From: a virus
Strand: one strand, 5' to 3'
DNA length: 26,887 bases
Virus record (IMG/VR): IMGVR_UViG_3300019776_000484
Location: 1-26,887 of that record
Below, in pieces: positions 7,883 to 14,855 of this stretch (positions are counted from its first letter, which is position 1; each line of letters opens with the position of its first letter). Both the position numbers and the translations under genes were made by a program. The notes under the pieces are model-generated. The model was not told where the DNA came from, made no database searches, and saw only the letters and a list, made by a program, of their open reading frames with translations.

Positions 7883-8028
7883 CCAGTATCGCGATCATTG
7901 ATTACGGGATGCTTGGCCAACAATATTTCTATGTCGGCTATAGCATCCCTTGCGCCATGATAATCGCGTTGCTCAAGCATTAACATCAAATATTGCCACA
8001 TTATTTGAAATTGCCGCTGCGGAGTCAT
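7879..8028 (-). CDS. 49-residue protein translationally coupled to portal
   Basis: This short frame was read by hand. Its ATG (8026-8028) shares its A with the TGA of the portal gene (TGATG), the classic arrangement for coupled translation. The product has an N-terminal helix (FQIMWQYLMLMLEQ) and a second helix with the pattern DYHGARDAIADIEILLAKHP. Small phage proteins with an analogous 'D-[WY]-H-G-x-x-D-A-A-x-D' stretch are common, but their function is unknown to me. It probably belongs to the portal-scaffold operon and was the original neighbour of the scaffold gene before the HNH gene was inserted. Confidence 0.65.
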   Translation of the reverse strand: MTPQRQFQIMWQYLMLMLEQRDYHGARDAIADIEILLAKHPVINDRDTG

Positions 8029-10175
8029 CAGATTCCCGTGGCACTGGCTTTAAGATCACTTGGCTGCGCTACATCGATGGCGTCGAACCTGGCTGCTTCT
8101 TTGTCCAACTCTTTGTCGATTTTGTCCATGCCGGCAACTGCAAGTTTTGCTTGTTCCAACTTAAGTTGCTCTTTCTGAATCAGTACTTCTTGCTCCTTGA
8201 TTAAGAAATCCAATTCATATTTCTTAGCGTCAAGGCTATACTCTTCACGACGAAGTTCAGCATCAAGTGTCGCCTTGTTCAACTCAATATCGCCCTTCAT
8301 TTTGCTTAACTTAAGTTCGTCTTTGGTGCGCTCCAATTCGCCCTCAACTTGAGCAGCATGAGCATTCAGTGCTTCCAATGCTTGAACGTTCTGCTTGAGT
8401 TTAGCCTGTAGCGTCTGGATCATTGCCTCAGCATTTTCTGGATCGATCTCTTCTTCACTGCTCATCAGTACTTCTGGCGGCACTGCGGCGCGTAATCTCT
8501 TAGCAATCTGTTTGGCGCCATCAAAACTCATTTCTTGTACGACTAAGTCGCTGATTAGTGGTGCGGCTTGTGGATAAACAGTCATAAGCGTCATTGACTT
8601 ATCTACCATTTCCTGACGCTGTGTTGAGTATCCAGGGCCAGTCTGAACAACTACATCATAGCGTCCAGCAGTAAGATCGATGATCTTGCCATTCTTATCC
8701 ATACCATTGATCAACACCAATTCTTGATCATCGTTTGGCTTGACAATGCGTATAGTTCTGGTTGTATCATAGTAGAATGGAATGATATCCACTAGCATGC
8801 GTCCAAGTTGTCTGATGGTTCTGACCAGATTGTCGTAGTAGTGATAATTGCTGATTCCTGTTTGCTCTTTGCGAGCCATAATTGCAATACCACTGGTTTC
8901 ATTGCTCTGTGCGCCTAGACTAGCGTCAAATACGCCAAAGATAGCCTTGATATCTTCTACGCTCTGCATCTTGGTCTGCTGTACAGCGGCAATAGGTGCT
9001 TCTACTGCATTACGAACTGGCGGTGGTGCTGGATTGCCATTGATATCAGTAGGATTGTATTCCAAGTAACCGAAGTTCTTACGATTAGCATCACGCCAAT
9101 TGTCCTCAAATGTGTCGAACTGCCCTGCTGCTCCAATGTATGGCGCTTTGGCATTTAGGTCAATGATTTCTGCTTGTAGGCTGGCAGTGAAGTTGATCAT
9201 CTTCTGTGCGTCTTTTGCTCTACGCACGGCTCCACATTTATAACGCTTGCCATCGACAAAATAGTCTTCGCCGTACACTGGCAGTACCGGAATGAACTTA
9301 CCTGGCCATACGCTGCTGTCTAATATCTCGGTGCCAGTCATCAAACACCATACTATCTGCGTTTCCAGTGTAGGACGCTTGTTTAGTATAACCAACAGCC
9401 CTGCGTCAAGTGTCTCTTCTGGTGGTTTATCAGTAGTTGTATAGATCTGACCAGTGATATTATCGCGTACTTGATATAGTGTCTTCTCGACATGCTCTTT
9501 GTAGTAGTATTCAGCAACTCTAATATTGTTCTGTGTGATCCAACTGGCATCGTACTCATTGAAGTTTTGCCATCCGCCTAAGTCCTCAACTTGCTGACTT
9601 AGTTTAGCATTGGGATATCTATGTTGGAACTCTGTCTTTGGTACGCTATCAACAATGAATGCCCAGTTGCAATCGCTGCCATCGCCTTGAACACTGTTTG
9701 GATCGTAAAACACATTCATTGGATCAGCCACTGCTTCGATGCGTAGTACTTGGTCAAATGTATTATCATCTTCGTATTCACTGCGAACGCGAATATAACC
9801 AATTCCTCCAGCAGCAGCGTACCAACCTGCTCTATCGTAAGCACTATCAGCGGCACTATCATACTCGATTGCTCTGATCAGTCCTTGCATAGTGTTGGCC
9901 ACGATATCGGTAGCGCCATCGCCCTTAGGCAGCACTTCAATGCGTGGTTTGTTCATACGCTGTTCGTTAACAATCTGACGCAATGCTGGATTGATACGAT
10001 CCATAGTCATACATGGACGGCCACTTTCTGTACGCTGCTGTCTTGCCAAACCGGTCCATTGGTCATCACTAATGAACTCCAAGTCTTCTTTAAACTTCAT
10101 TCTGAACTCGTTATCGGCGTCTTCGGCGATCTTAAATCTATCCAGCGCCATTTGTATTACTTTTTTTTCGTCCAT
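8028..10175 (-). CDS. Portal protein, P22 gp1 type
   Basis: The 715-residue protein (P22 gp1 is 725) starts with a helical clip/wing region containing FISDDQWTGLARQQRTESGRPCMTMDR-type sequence; the stretch DDQW...RPCMT(M/I)NR-like and INPALRQIVNEQR is typical of P22-like portals. The last 120 residues are a long charged coiled coil (QAKLKQNVQALEALNAHAAQ onward), equivalent to the P22 barrel and crown region. The dodecameric portal is the DNA entry channel and terminase docking site. The start at 10175 was chosen for the AGGA 9-12 bp upstream; an earlier TTG-type frame start runs into the adjacent gene. Terminase is upstream, separated by a homing-like gene. Confidence 0.9.
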   Translation of the reverse strand: MDEKKVIQMALDRFKIAEDADNEFRMKFKEDLEFISDDQWTGLARQQRTESGRPCMTMDRINPALRQIVNEQRMNKPRIEVLPKGDGATDIVANTMQGLIRAIEYDSAADSAYDRAGWYAAAGGIGYIRVRSEYEDDNTFDQVLRIEAVADPMNVFYDPNSVQGDGSDCNWAFIVDSVPKTEFQHRYPNAKLSQQVEDLGGWQNFNEYDASWITQNNIRVAEYYYKEHVEKTLYQVRDNITGQIYTTTDKPPEETLDAGLLVILNKRPTLETQIVWCLMTGTEILDSSVWPGKFIPVLPVYGEDYFVDGKRYKCGAVRRAKDAQKMINFTASLQAEIIDLNAKAPYIGAAGQFDTFEDNWRDANRKNFGYLEYNPTDINGNPAPPPVRNAVEAPIAAVQQTKMQSVEDIKAIFGVFDASLGAQSNETSGIAIMARKEQTGISNYHYYDNLVRTIRQLGRMLVDIIPFYYDTTRTIRIVKPNDDQELVLINGMDKNGKIIDLTAGRYDVVVQTGPGYSTQRQEMVDKSMTLMTVYPQAAPLISDLVVQEMSFDGAKQIAKRLRAAVPPEVLMSSEEEIDPENAEAMIQTLQAKLKQNVQALEALNAHAAQVEGELERTKDELKLSKMKGDIELNKATLDAELRREEYSLDAKKYELDFLIKEQEVLIQKEQLKLEQAKLAVAGMDKIDKELDKEAARFDAIDVAQPSDLKASATGI

Positions 10176-10200
10176 AGTGATTTTCCTGGTTATATTGTAT

Positions 10201-10641
10201 TTATATGTATTCGTAGCCTGGCACACCGTGATCAATGCGCCATGCGATAGTTGCTCGGGGTATCGATAGTTGTCTGCTGGCATTAGCCATACCTGGATAC
10301 GATACGCCCAATATCTTTACTGGCCTGCCCTTATCTTTATTATGCACGGTGTAATGCTTTGCTATGCCCTTTTGGCGCATGCCTGGCAGTCTGCTATTAT
10401 TGTCGGTGAGATCGCAGTATATATTGGATAGTGAGTATGGTCCAGTATCACCGTGCCGGCACATAACATATTGACCTTTATATTTGCCTCTATTGTTTAT
10501 TTGACCAGTGCTTTCCCACCAGTTTAGCCATTCTTCCCATGTAAGTTGCCATTCTATGCCGCGCTTTTTTGCTCCGCTGCGTTGCTCCTGAAATGCGCGC
10601 CAATATTTGTAAGTTTGTTCGTCCATTGTATTCTTTTTCAT
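10201..10641 (-). CDS. Homing-endonuclease-like protein with C-terminal NUMOD1-like domain
   Basis: The 146-residue paralogue carries RSGAKKRGIEWQLTWEEW, NNRGKYKGQYVMCRHGD and TGPYSLSNIYCD in the N-terminal module. A gapless 60-residue alignment to the protein at 66-521 gives 34 identities by hand. The tail is NUMOD1-like (GMANASRQLSIPRATIAWRI) and ends GYEYI. The ATG at 10641 follows a GAGGG ribosome site that itself overlaps the large terminase stop. A second ATG lies five codons later. It is inserted between terminase and portal, two genes that are normally adjacent. No catalytic motif of a known homing class is visible. Confidence 0.7.
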   Translation of the reverse strand: MKKNTMDEQTYKYWRAFQEQRSGAKKRGIEWQLTWEEWLNWWESTGQINNRGKYKGQYVMCRHGDTGPYSLSNIYCDLTDNNSRLPGMRQKGIAKHYTVHNKDKGRPVKILGVSYPGMANASRQLSIPRATIAWRIDHGVPGYEYI

Positions 10642-10651
10642 AGTGTTTCCC

Positions 10652-12088
10652 TCATAGTATGTTGCCACTATTAGGAGTATACACTTTTGCTTTCTTCGAG
10701 ACGATGTATTCTGGCTTAGCGACATCTCTGCCCATCATTGCGTATCTGATTGCGTCCATTATGTGATCATTGACCTTGATGACTTTACCCCGCTCGTCTC
10801 TACGGTATAATCTATATTCGTTCCAAAAGTTTGTAAGGTCGGTGAATATTTTCAGTTGACCGCTGCTCAGCAGTTCCCATACGGTGAATAATCCTGTTTC
10901 CACCGCTTTGTCGGCATCATTGAGTTTCAGTCCCAAATCTTTATACATCTGCATAAGATTGTCGCCATCGATCTGACTACGCCCACGAGCGGCAGTATCG
11001 ATAATGCCTGGTATCCAATCTCCGCGTGCTCTGATAGTAGAAGCATGATTACTGGGCTCTGCTTCGCCCTTATAGTATTCGCTATACGCGTACCATATGT
11101 TAGTATTGGGATCCTGTGCTAACCATATTGCTGCGGTTTTATTCCATCCTACATCTAAGCCGTATAGTTTCTTCCAACTCTTTGGAATATCAAATCTATC
11201 TACTGCTACTTCACTCTCTGGTATTGGATAGATGGCACCAGCACCAAGTTGTGGTATGCCCTTTGTTCTGGCATCTCGCTGAAATGGCGGTATGCTGGCT
11301 AACAGTATCTTTTTGTCTGCTGCTGTTAAGTGTGGGACATCATCCCATCCAGCCATGACTACATACTTGCCTTCGCCTACTGGACCTTCGTGAAACTGCG
11401 ATCCTTCCAAGAAGTTTAAGATAGTATCACTAATGCCCTTCAGTGGTGTAAAGGTCATCATCAGCATATTGTTGCCTGTTGCTGTACGCAATAAGCACTC
11501 GGTGAATATACTTAGTGGTGGTTCTTCGTCTAACCATATGCTGCGTTCAGTGCCCTCAAAACTGGTTCTGCCTGCGTCATATGCTTTAAACTCTACGTTA
11601 CTGTAGCCACCACTACTATGTTTTACACGGAACACAGTGACGCCAGTGTCTGCTTTCTTTGCGTCTTTTAGTGTGTCAAAGTCCAAGCATTCTTTTGGAA
11701 TCATGCCTGTACCGAACTCTCCTACTGAACCAAGTAATGTGTTCTGTAAGATGGATAATATTGTTCTGCTGTCTTTACCGCATACCCACCAACTGCTTGG
11801 ACCTGTATTTCTGCGACCAATCCACCAATCTGGATATTGACCTGTTAGATGACAAGTGAGTTCATATGCTGCTGCCAATGTTTTGCCCACACGATTGGCT
11901 GCCATGAACAATCGCAGTTTGTAGTCTGTTCCTGCCTTAAAGAACTCTGTGTGTTTTGGATACAGTTCGCGGCGTGTATCGCCAGTGTCGCTAAAATAAC
12001 TACGAATGCGTCTGTTATTTTGTCTGCGTTCGCGTTCTTCCAATAGGGCAATCAACTGTAATGCTTCACTTCTGCTCAGTGGTTTCAT
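10652..12088 (-). CDS. terL: Terminase large subunit
   Basis: The 478-residue protein has an ATPase domain with Walker A ANRVGKT (residues 64-70) and Walker B IWLDEE (184-189), a coupling region (MMTFTPLKG, 210-218), and an RNase H-like nuclease domain with likely metal ligands D312 (YGLDVGW), D364 (IIDTAARGR) and D445 (NDHIMDAIRY). It packages concatemeric DNA through the portal and cuts it. Length fits P22 gp2-type terminases (499). The small subunit gene overlaps its start by 23 bp. Its TGA overlaps the ribosome site of the following homing-like gene. All motifs look intact. Confidence 0.95.
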   Translation of the reverse strand: MKPLSRSEALQLIALLEERERRQNNRRIRSYFSDTGDTRRELYPKHTEFFKAGTDYKLRLFMAANRVGKTLAAAYELTCHLTGQYPDWWIGRRNTGPSSWWVCGKDSRTILSILQNTLLGSVGEFGTGMIPKECLDFDTLKDAKKADTGVTVFRVKHSSGGYSNVEFKAYDAGRTSFEGTERSIWLDEEPPLSIFTECLLRTATGNNMLMMTFTPLKGISDTILNFLEGSQFHEGPVGEGKYVVMAGWDDVPHLTAADKKILLASIPPFQRDARTKGIPQLGAGAIYPIPESEVAVDRFDIPKSWKKLYGLDVGWNKTAAIWLAQDPNTNIWYAYSEYYKGEAEPSNHASTIRARGDWIPGIIDTAARGRSQIDGDNLMQMYKDLGLKLNDADKAVETGLFTVWELLSSGQLKIFTDLTNFWNEYRLYRRDERGKVIKVNDHIMDAIRYAMMGRDVAKPEYIVSKKAKVYTPNSGNIL

Positions 12089-12461
12089 CAGTGACTGTTT
12101 GGCTATTGAACTTCGCTCTGGCGATTAGTGCTGCTGCTTTTAGTTCGATTTCAGCGTCATCCATATCTTTTGGAGTGACATCACGAACTTCTAACTCTTG
12201 TGATGGTGGTCTGACCATATACTTCATCATACTGGCAGTGAATGTGACTGCTTCACGAATATTGTTTCCTGCCTTGAAGTCATTGAATAGTTGTAGTTGC
12301 ATCTCCGCTAGTACTTGCTCAAACGGAATGCCTACTATCTTCTTTACTTGTTTGCGTAGTTCTTGTGCTGTTAGGTGTTTGACGCCCTTTGGTGGGCCAC
12401 TATTAGGTCTTGCGCCACCTATGCCGCCTTTGCCTAATCTTACTGGGGTATTTGCCGCCAT
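12066..12461 (-). CDS. Terminase small subunit
   Basis: The 131-residue protein begins with a basic, Gly-rich segment (GKGGIGGARPNSGPPKG) of the kind found at the start of many small terminases, followed by a helical region (TAQELRKQVKKIVG, FEQVLAEMQLQLF) suited to oligomerisation. It recognises the packaging site and stimulates the large subunit. The gene directly precedes terL and overlaps it by 23 bp, implying coupled expression. A GAGGA ribosome site is 8 bp before the ATG, but that site lies within one arm of a perfect 12-bp inverted repeat, suggesting control of its translation. Confidence 0.8.
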   Translation of the reverse strand: MAANTPVRLGKGGIGGARPNSGPPKGVKHLTAQELRKQVKKIVGIPFEQVLAEMQLQLFNDFKAGNNIREAVTFTASMMKYMVRPPSQELEVRDVTPKDMDDAEIELKAAALIARAKFNSQTVTDETTEQK

Positions 12462-12532
12462 TTATTTGTCCTCTTCTGTGAGTAGTTTTCTCGGTGATTG
12501 CGCCGATACATATACTATTTAGGACAAATAAA
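12461..12532 (-). promoter_or_regulatory. Inverted repeat covering the small-terminase ribosome site
   Basis: TTTATTTGTCCT at 12461-12472 is perfectly complementary to AGGACAAATAAA at 12521-12532. On the minus-strand RNA the downstream arm contains the AGGA ribosome site and the A of the ATG. The upstream arm starts within the U-tract of the preceding terminator. RNA that reads through the terminator would therefore fold its terS start away, while RNA starting between the arms would not. Confidence 0.55.
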
Positions 12533-12533
12533 A

Positions 12534-12556
12534 AACCCAGGTTGATTGCCTGGGTT
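12534..12556 (-). terminator. Rho-independent terminator of the early gene at 12564
   Basis: On the minus strand AACCCAGG, a 7-nt loop and CCTGGGTT form an 8-bp stem followed by a U-rich tail (TTTTATTTG after the stem). It lies 8 bp after the stop of the 111-residue gene and separates early from late transcription. Confidence 0.8.
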
Positions 12557-12563
12557 GTTGTGA

Positions 12564-12899
12564 TTACTCAAAAATGATTTTTACTTTTGTTATATCCCTG
12601 CATTTGTCGATATTCATATCACTCAATATTGAGTAAAACATTAGTCTGTCTTCCATAATGCAATGTTTTTGGTATTGCTCAAAAGCATGGCGTAAAAAAC
12701 CAGTCCAGCCATTTGCTTCGCAGTATTCATATAACTCATCTACTGTGATATTACCATCAATTGAGTTGTAATATTCTGGATATGCCGTCTCAAACATCTC
12801 ACTAATAGTGGACAAACTGTCATTTCTAAACTTGGCAATATCCAGTGTGATTACTTTGTCTGCCAGAGTTGCTACAATATCTTCGTGTTCAGTATTCAT
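12564..12899 (-). CDS. Small early protein of unknown function
   Basis: The 111-residue acidic protein has no recognised domain. It starts MNTEHEDIVATL, which resembles MYTEHDDLIDSL at the start of the protein encoded at 15437-15847, hinting at a shared N-terminal element. The remainder looks alpha-helical and includes VDELYEYCEANGWTGFLRHA. It forms a monocistronic unit with its own sigma-70 promoter (12939-12967), an AAGGAG ribosome site and a strong terminator. This arrangement suggests early, independent expression. Confidence 0.75.
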   Translation of the reverse strand: MNTEHEDIVATLADKVITLDIAKFRNDSLSTISEMFETAYPEYYNSIDGNITVDELYEYCEANGWTGFLRHAFEQYQKHCIMEDRLMFYSILSDMNIDKCRDITKVKIIFE

Positions 12900-12938
12900 A
12901 TCAATCTCCTTGTGTTATAGCGAAGTTGCTATATATGT

Positions 12939-12967
12939 ATTGTATAAGATAAATCAATATCTGTCAA
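12939..12967 (-). promoter_or_regulatory. Sigma-70 promoter with 5'-end hairpin
   Basis: TTGACA (12962-12967) and TACAAT (12939-12944) on the minus strand are 17 bp apart. The predicted transcript starts near 12932 and begins with a hairpin (TATAGC/GCTATA, 12916-12933). It drives the gene at 12564-12899. The spacer lacks the ATAAAT palindrome found in the promoters at 13.8-15.2 kb. Confidence 0.75.
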
Positions 12968-12974
12968 GTAAAAA

Positions 12975-13000
12975 CCCCCAGAACCTTGCGGAACTGGGGG
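12975..13000 (-). terminator. Rho-independent terminator of the early gene array
   Basis: On the minus strand CCCCCAG and CTGGGGG form a 7-bp G+C-rich stem, extended inside by CC/GG, with a run of five T after it. It ends transcripts entering from the small-gene array to the right, and lies just 7 bp before the -35 of the next promoter. Confidence 0.75.
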
Positions 13001-13138
13001 GCGTAGCATCAACAATTTAGGAAAGGAGATTGAAAAATTATAGTACTTCTAGAACAACCGTTGTCTCACGACAACATTACTATTTATCAAATAGTGTAGA
13101 AATCATAGCAAAATCGTTGGCTTTTGTAAATAAGCAAT
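13001..13138. other. Intergenic stretch with alternative short hairpins
   Basis: No gene is seen here. ACAAC-C-GTTGT (13054-13064) and GTTGTC-TCAC-GACAAC (13060-13075) share the middle arm and are mutually exclusive hairpins. A GGAAAGGAGA stretch at 13019-13029 on the plus strand looks like a ribosome site but is not followed by an ATG at proper distance. Confidence 0.35.
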
Positions 13139-13309
13139 ATGACCGAAATTACAGAACACATCCCATTACCAAAACCATTGCCCGCTAAGTTAGCCATGTA
13201 TATACGACTTGGCTATGAATACGATGGGCGACACTTACGCTATAAACGCAAAGACGGCACCACAAATATTATTCTGTGGGCCGTCGCTAATGCTGCTAGA
13301 CTGACTTGA
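13139..13309 (+). CDS. Possible 56-residue basic protein
   Basis: This short plus-strand frame lies between two minus-strand early genes. The product has a Pro/Leu-rich start (IPLPKPLPAKLAMYI), then LGYEYDGRHLRYKRKDGT and an amphipathic helix. The sequence looks protein-like rather than random, with a basic middle. However, there is no strong ribosome site and no clear promoter, and it runs against its neighbours. No homolog is recognised. It fills an otherwise empty 170-bp stretch, which is the main argument for it. Confidence 0.4.
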   Translation: MTEITEHIPLPKPLPAKLAMYIRLGYEYDGRHLRYKRKDGTTNIILWAVANAARLT

Positions 13310-13311
13310 GA

Positions 13312-13575
13312 TTATTCGTCAAATTCCACACGCTTGATTTGCTGGGCGCCATTCTTGTAATTCCACAACTCGATGCCGTTATTCCCAGTGCCATCGTTGA
13401 TCTGACTCTGATCAAAAGTTCTTGAGTTGATACCAAGATGTTCCTTGGTCAGACGACGAGCAGTTTTGATGAACACATTGTAATCGCGTGACTGAATGCT
13501 AGCGTCAATGTCAGCATGCTCGATCCAAACTTCACGACTGGAACCGATCTTGAAACTTACCAGATACTTGGCCAT
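13312..13575 (-). CDS. Small early protein of unknown function
   Basis: The 87-residue protein begins MAKYLVSFKIGSSREVWIEH, a beta-strand-rich start, and ends acidic (RVEFDE). No domain is recognised. The ATG at 13575 follows AGGAAC and lies 13 bp after the stop of the gene at 13589, so the two are co-transcribed from the operator-bearing promoter at 13816-13844. A longer frame to 13725 overlaps that gene and was rejected. Confidence 0.7.
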   Translation of the reverse strand: MAKYLVSFKIGSSREVWIEHADIDASIQSRDYNVFIKTARRLTKEHLGINSRTFDQSQINDGTGNNGIELWNYKNGAQQIKRVEFDE

Positions 13576-13588
13576 GATTGTGTTCCTA

Positions 13589-13780
13589 TTACTTGTAGCA
13601 AACGACGAGTTTGGTTTTGGAATTGTAGTCAACTTTGGTGAAGTGCTTGCGATATGCGGCGAGCACGCCGGGGACTTCCTTTTTAGACAGAGCAGCGATG
13701 CTATGCGGCCACACGCCACCAGCATTGAGAATGCTGCTCATATTCTTGGCATACTGATCAGCGATTTGGATGTTCGACAT
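13589..13780 (-). CDS. Small early protein of unknown function
   Basis: The 63-residue basic protein (IADQYAKNMSSILNAGG, then KEVPGVLAAYRKHF) is mostly helical with no recognised domain. Its AAGGAACG ribosome site is part of the conserved leader shared by the array of early cassettes. It is the first gene after the promoter at 13816-13844. Small early phage proteins of this type often bind and reprogram host enzymes, but nothing here identifies a target. Confidence 0.7.
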   Translation of the reverse strand: MSNIQIADQYAKNMSSILNAGGVWPHSIAALSKKEVPGVLAAYRKHFTKVDYNSKTKLVVCYK

Positions 13781-13815
13781 GATTGCGTTCCTTGTGTTGA
13801 TTAGTCAGTATATGT

Positions 13816-13844
13816 ATTATAGGATAAATGCGATTTATTGTCAA
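13816..13844 (-). promoter_or_regulatory. Early promoter cassette 1 with palindromic operator
   Basis: TTGACA (13839-13844), a 17-bp spacer and TATAAT (13816-13821). The spacer holds the palindrome ATAAAT-gcg-ATTTAT (13824-13838). The -35 contains the TGA of the upstream gene. A leader with ACTGACTAATCAACACAAGG follows. Confidence 0.85.
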
Positions 13845-14044
13845 GCCGCATCGTAGCCGCATTCGGCCACGGTGGGCAGATCGCGAACGGCACTGTTGCT
13901 GCGACCGTCAGCCTTGATACGCAGACGAACACCATACTGCTCGCGAATAGCATCCAGAGCCTGATGAACGGCCAGAATGTGTTCGTTGGGGATCTGATCC
14001 AGAAGGATGACATTGGGACTAACGGAAGTGTTGCGCTTGGTCAT
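13841..14044 (-). CDS. Small early protein of unknown function
   Basis: The 67-residue protein has a Val/Leu strand (SPNVILLDQIP), a helix (HILAVHQALDAIREQYG) and a basic turn (VRLRIKADGR). No domain is recognised. The ATG at 14044 has AAGGA 9-13 bp upstream within the conserved leader. The apparent frame extends upstream to 14107 only because the promoter happens to be open. Its TGA is part of the -35 hexamer of the next cassette. Confidence 0.7.
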   Translation of the reverse strand: MTKRNTSVSPNVILLDQIPNEHILAVHQALDAIREQYGVRLRIKADGRSNSAVRDLPTVAECGYDAA

Positions 14045-14078
14045 GATCGTGTCCTTGTGTTGATTAGTCAGTATTAGT

Positions 14079-14107
14079 ATTATAGGATAAATGGGATTTA
14101 TTGTCAA
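14079..14107 (-). promoter_or_regulatory. Early promoter cassette 2 with palindromic operator
   Basis: TTGACA (14102-14107), 17 bp, TATAAT (14079-14084), with ATAAAT-ggg-ATTTAT at 14087-14101 in the spacer. It drives the gene at 13841-14044. The -35 includes the TGA of the gene at 14104. Confidence 0.85.
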
Positions 14108-14295
14108 GCCAGATGCGGGCGAGGCTTAGTCAGAAAAGCGATGAGCCCAGCGTTGGCATCACTCGCCAGCCATTCTTCCCATGTGTAATCGTCATCAACT
14201 TGCAGACCGTTTTCTTTGCACCAATCGCGATAGATTTCTTGTACAAAATCGTTCCAAGTATCGCAGGCAAGTTCATACACACTATCTTTGTCCAT
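14104..14295 (-). CDS. Small acidic early protein
   Basis: The 63-residue protein is acidic and Trp-rich (DTWNDFVQEIYRDW, YTWEEWLASDANAG). No domain is recognised. The ATG at 14295 is preceded by AATCAACACAAGGACAC, a copy of the conserved leader without its promoter, so it is co-transcribed with the gene at 14322-14534. That suggests an ancestral promoter cassette here lost its -35/-10 half. Confidence 0.7.
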   Translation of the reverse strand: MDKDSVYELACDTWNDFVQEIYRDWCKENGLQVDDDYTWEEWLASDANAGLIAFLTKPRPHLA

Positions 14296-14321
14296 GATTG
14301 TGTCCTTGTGTTGATTATTCG

Positions 14322-14534
14322 TCAATCCAATGTAAGACAGTTGCCGTCATCGTCATACACTTGCGGATCCTCGTCAAAATCATAGGTTACATTATCAACG
14401 ACACCAGTATCGACAATTTGCGCGATAGTGTCGCGCGCCTTCTCAATCGCCTCGTCAATGACTTCATCATTGTCGCCAGAATCGATGTCCAACTCAAGCG
14501 TAAAAATAACCTTGTATTGTACAGTGGTTTTCAC
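14322..14534 (-). CDS. Small acidic early protein, GTG start
   Basis: The 70-residue protein has a beta-strand start (KTTVQYKVIFTLELDID) and a very acidic end (DFDEDPQVYDDDGN). The GTG at 14534 follows an AAGGAG ribosome site. It is the first gene after cassette 3. The strand-then-helix pattern and acidity are reminiscent of small host-interaction or DNA-mimic proteins, but no family is recognised and this is speculation. Confidence 0.7.
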   Translation of the reverse strand: MKTTVQYKVIFTLELDIDSGDNDEVIDEAIEKARDTIAQIVDTGVVDNVTYDFDEDPQVYDDDGNCLTLD

Positions 14535-14566
14535 AACAAACTCCTTGTTGATTAGTCAGTATTAGT

Positions 14567-14595
14567 ATTATAGGATAAATCGGATTTATTGTCGA
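14567..14595 (-). promoter_or_regulatory. Early promoter cassette 3 with palindromic operator
   Basis: TCGACA (14590-14595, one mismatch to consensus), 17 bp, TATAAT (14567-14572), and ATAAAT-cgg-ATTTAT at 14575-14589. It drives the genes at 14322-14534 and 14104-14295. Confidence 0.8.
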
Positions 14596-14819
14596 GCCAA
14601 CATGAAAGTCTTGAGACGCTCAATACGCTCGATGCTGCCAGGAGCAGTGCTATCCAGAATAACTCTAATAGCATTACCGACTCCCGTAATGCCAGGGTAA
14701 TAGGTTTCCATGTCGATTCCAAGTGGCGCAAGCATAAGATTGTCGAGCAGATCGACAATTCGATGAGCATCGCGTTCCAACTGCTCATTGGAGATGACTT
14801 GTTTGGATTGCTTACGCAT
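14586..14819 (-). CDS. Small early protein of unknown function
   Basis: The 77-residue protein is helical (NEQLERDAHRIVDLLDNLML and SIERIERLKTFMLARQ) with a short central loop (YYPGITGVGNAIR). No domain is recognised. It has the array leader and an AAGGACAC ribosome site, and is the only gene between cassettes 4 and 3. Its TAA overlaps the operator of cassette 3. Confidence 0.7.
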   Translation of the reverse strand: MRKQSKQVISNEQLERDAHRIVDLLDNLMLAPLGIDMETYYPGITGVGNAIRVILDSTAPGSIERIERLKTFMLARQ

Positions 14820-14855
14820 GATAGTGTGTCCTTGTGTTGATTAGTCAGTATATGT

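Noticed and set aside
9750-10250. Long plus-strand frame opposite the portal start
   Set aside because: It is antisense to the portal and homing-like genes, has no ribosome site or promoter, and has no protein-like pattern.
12061-12522. Plus-strand frame over the small terminase
   Set aside because: It is the Cys/Ser-rich shadow of the terS gene, which has the correct context and start.
13031-13195. TTG-initiated plus-strand frame after GGAAAGGAGA
   Set aside because: The TTG lies within a few bases of the ribosome-like site, too close to serve as a start, and no ATG is available.
14045-14107. Extended N-terminus for the early gene ending at 13841
   Set aside because: The extension translates the promoter and leader; the same spurious peptide (TINPIYPII) appears before another cassette gene.
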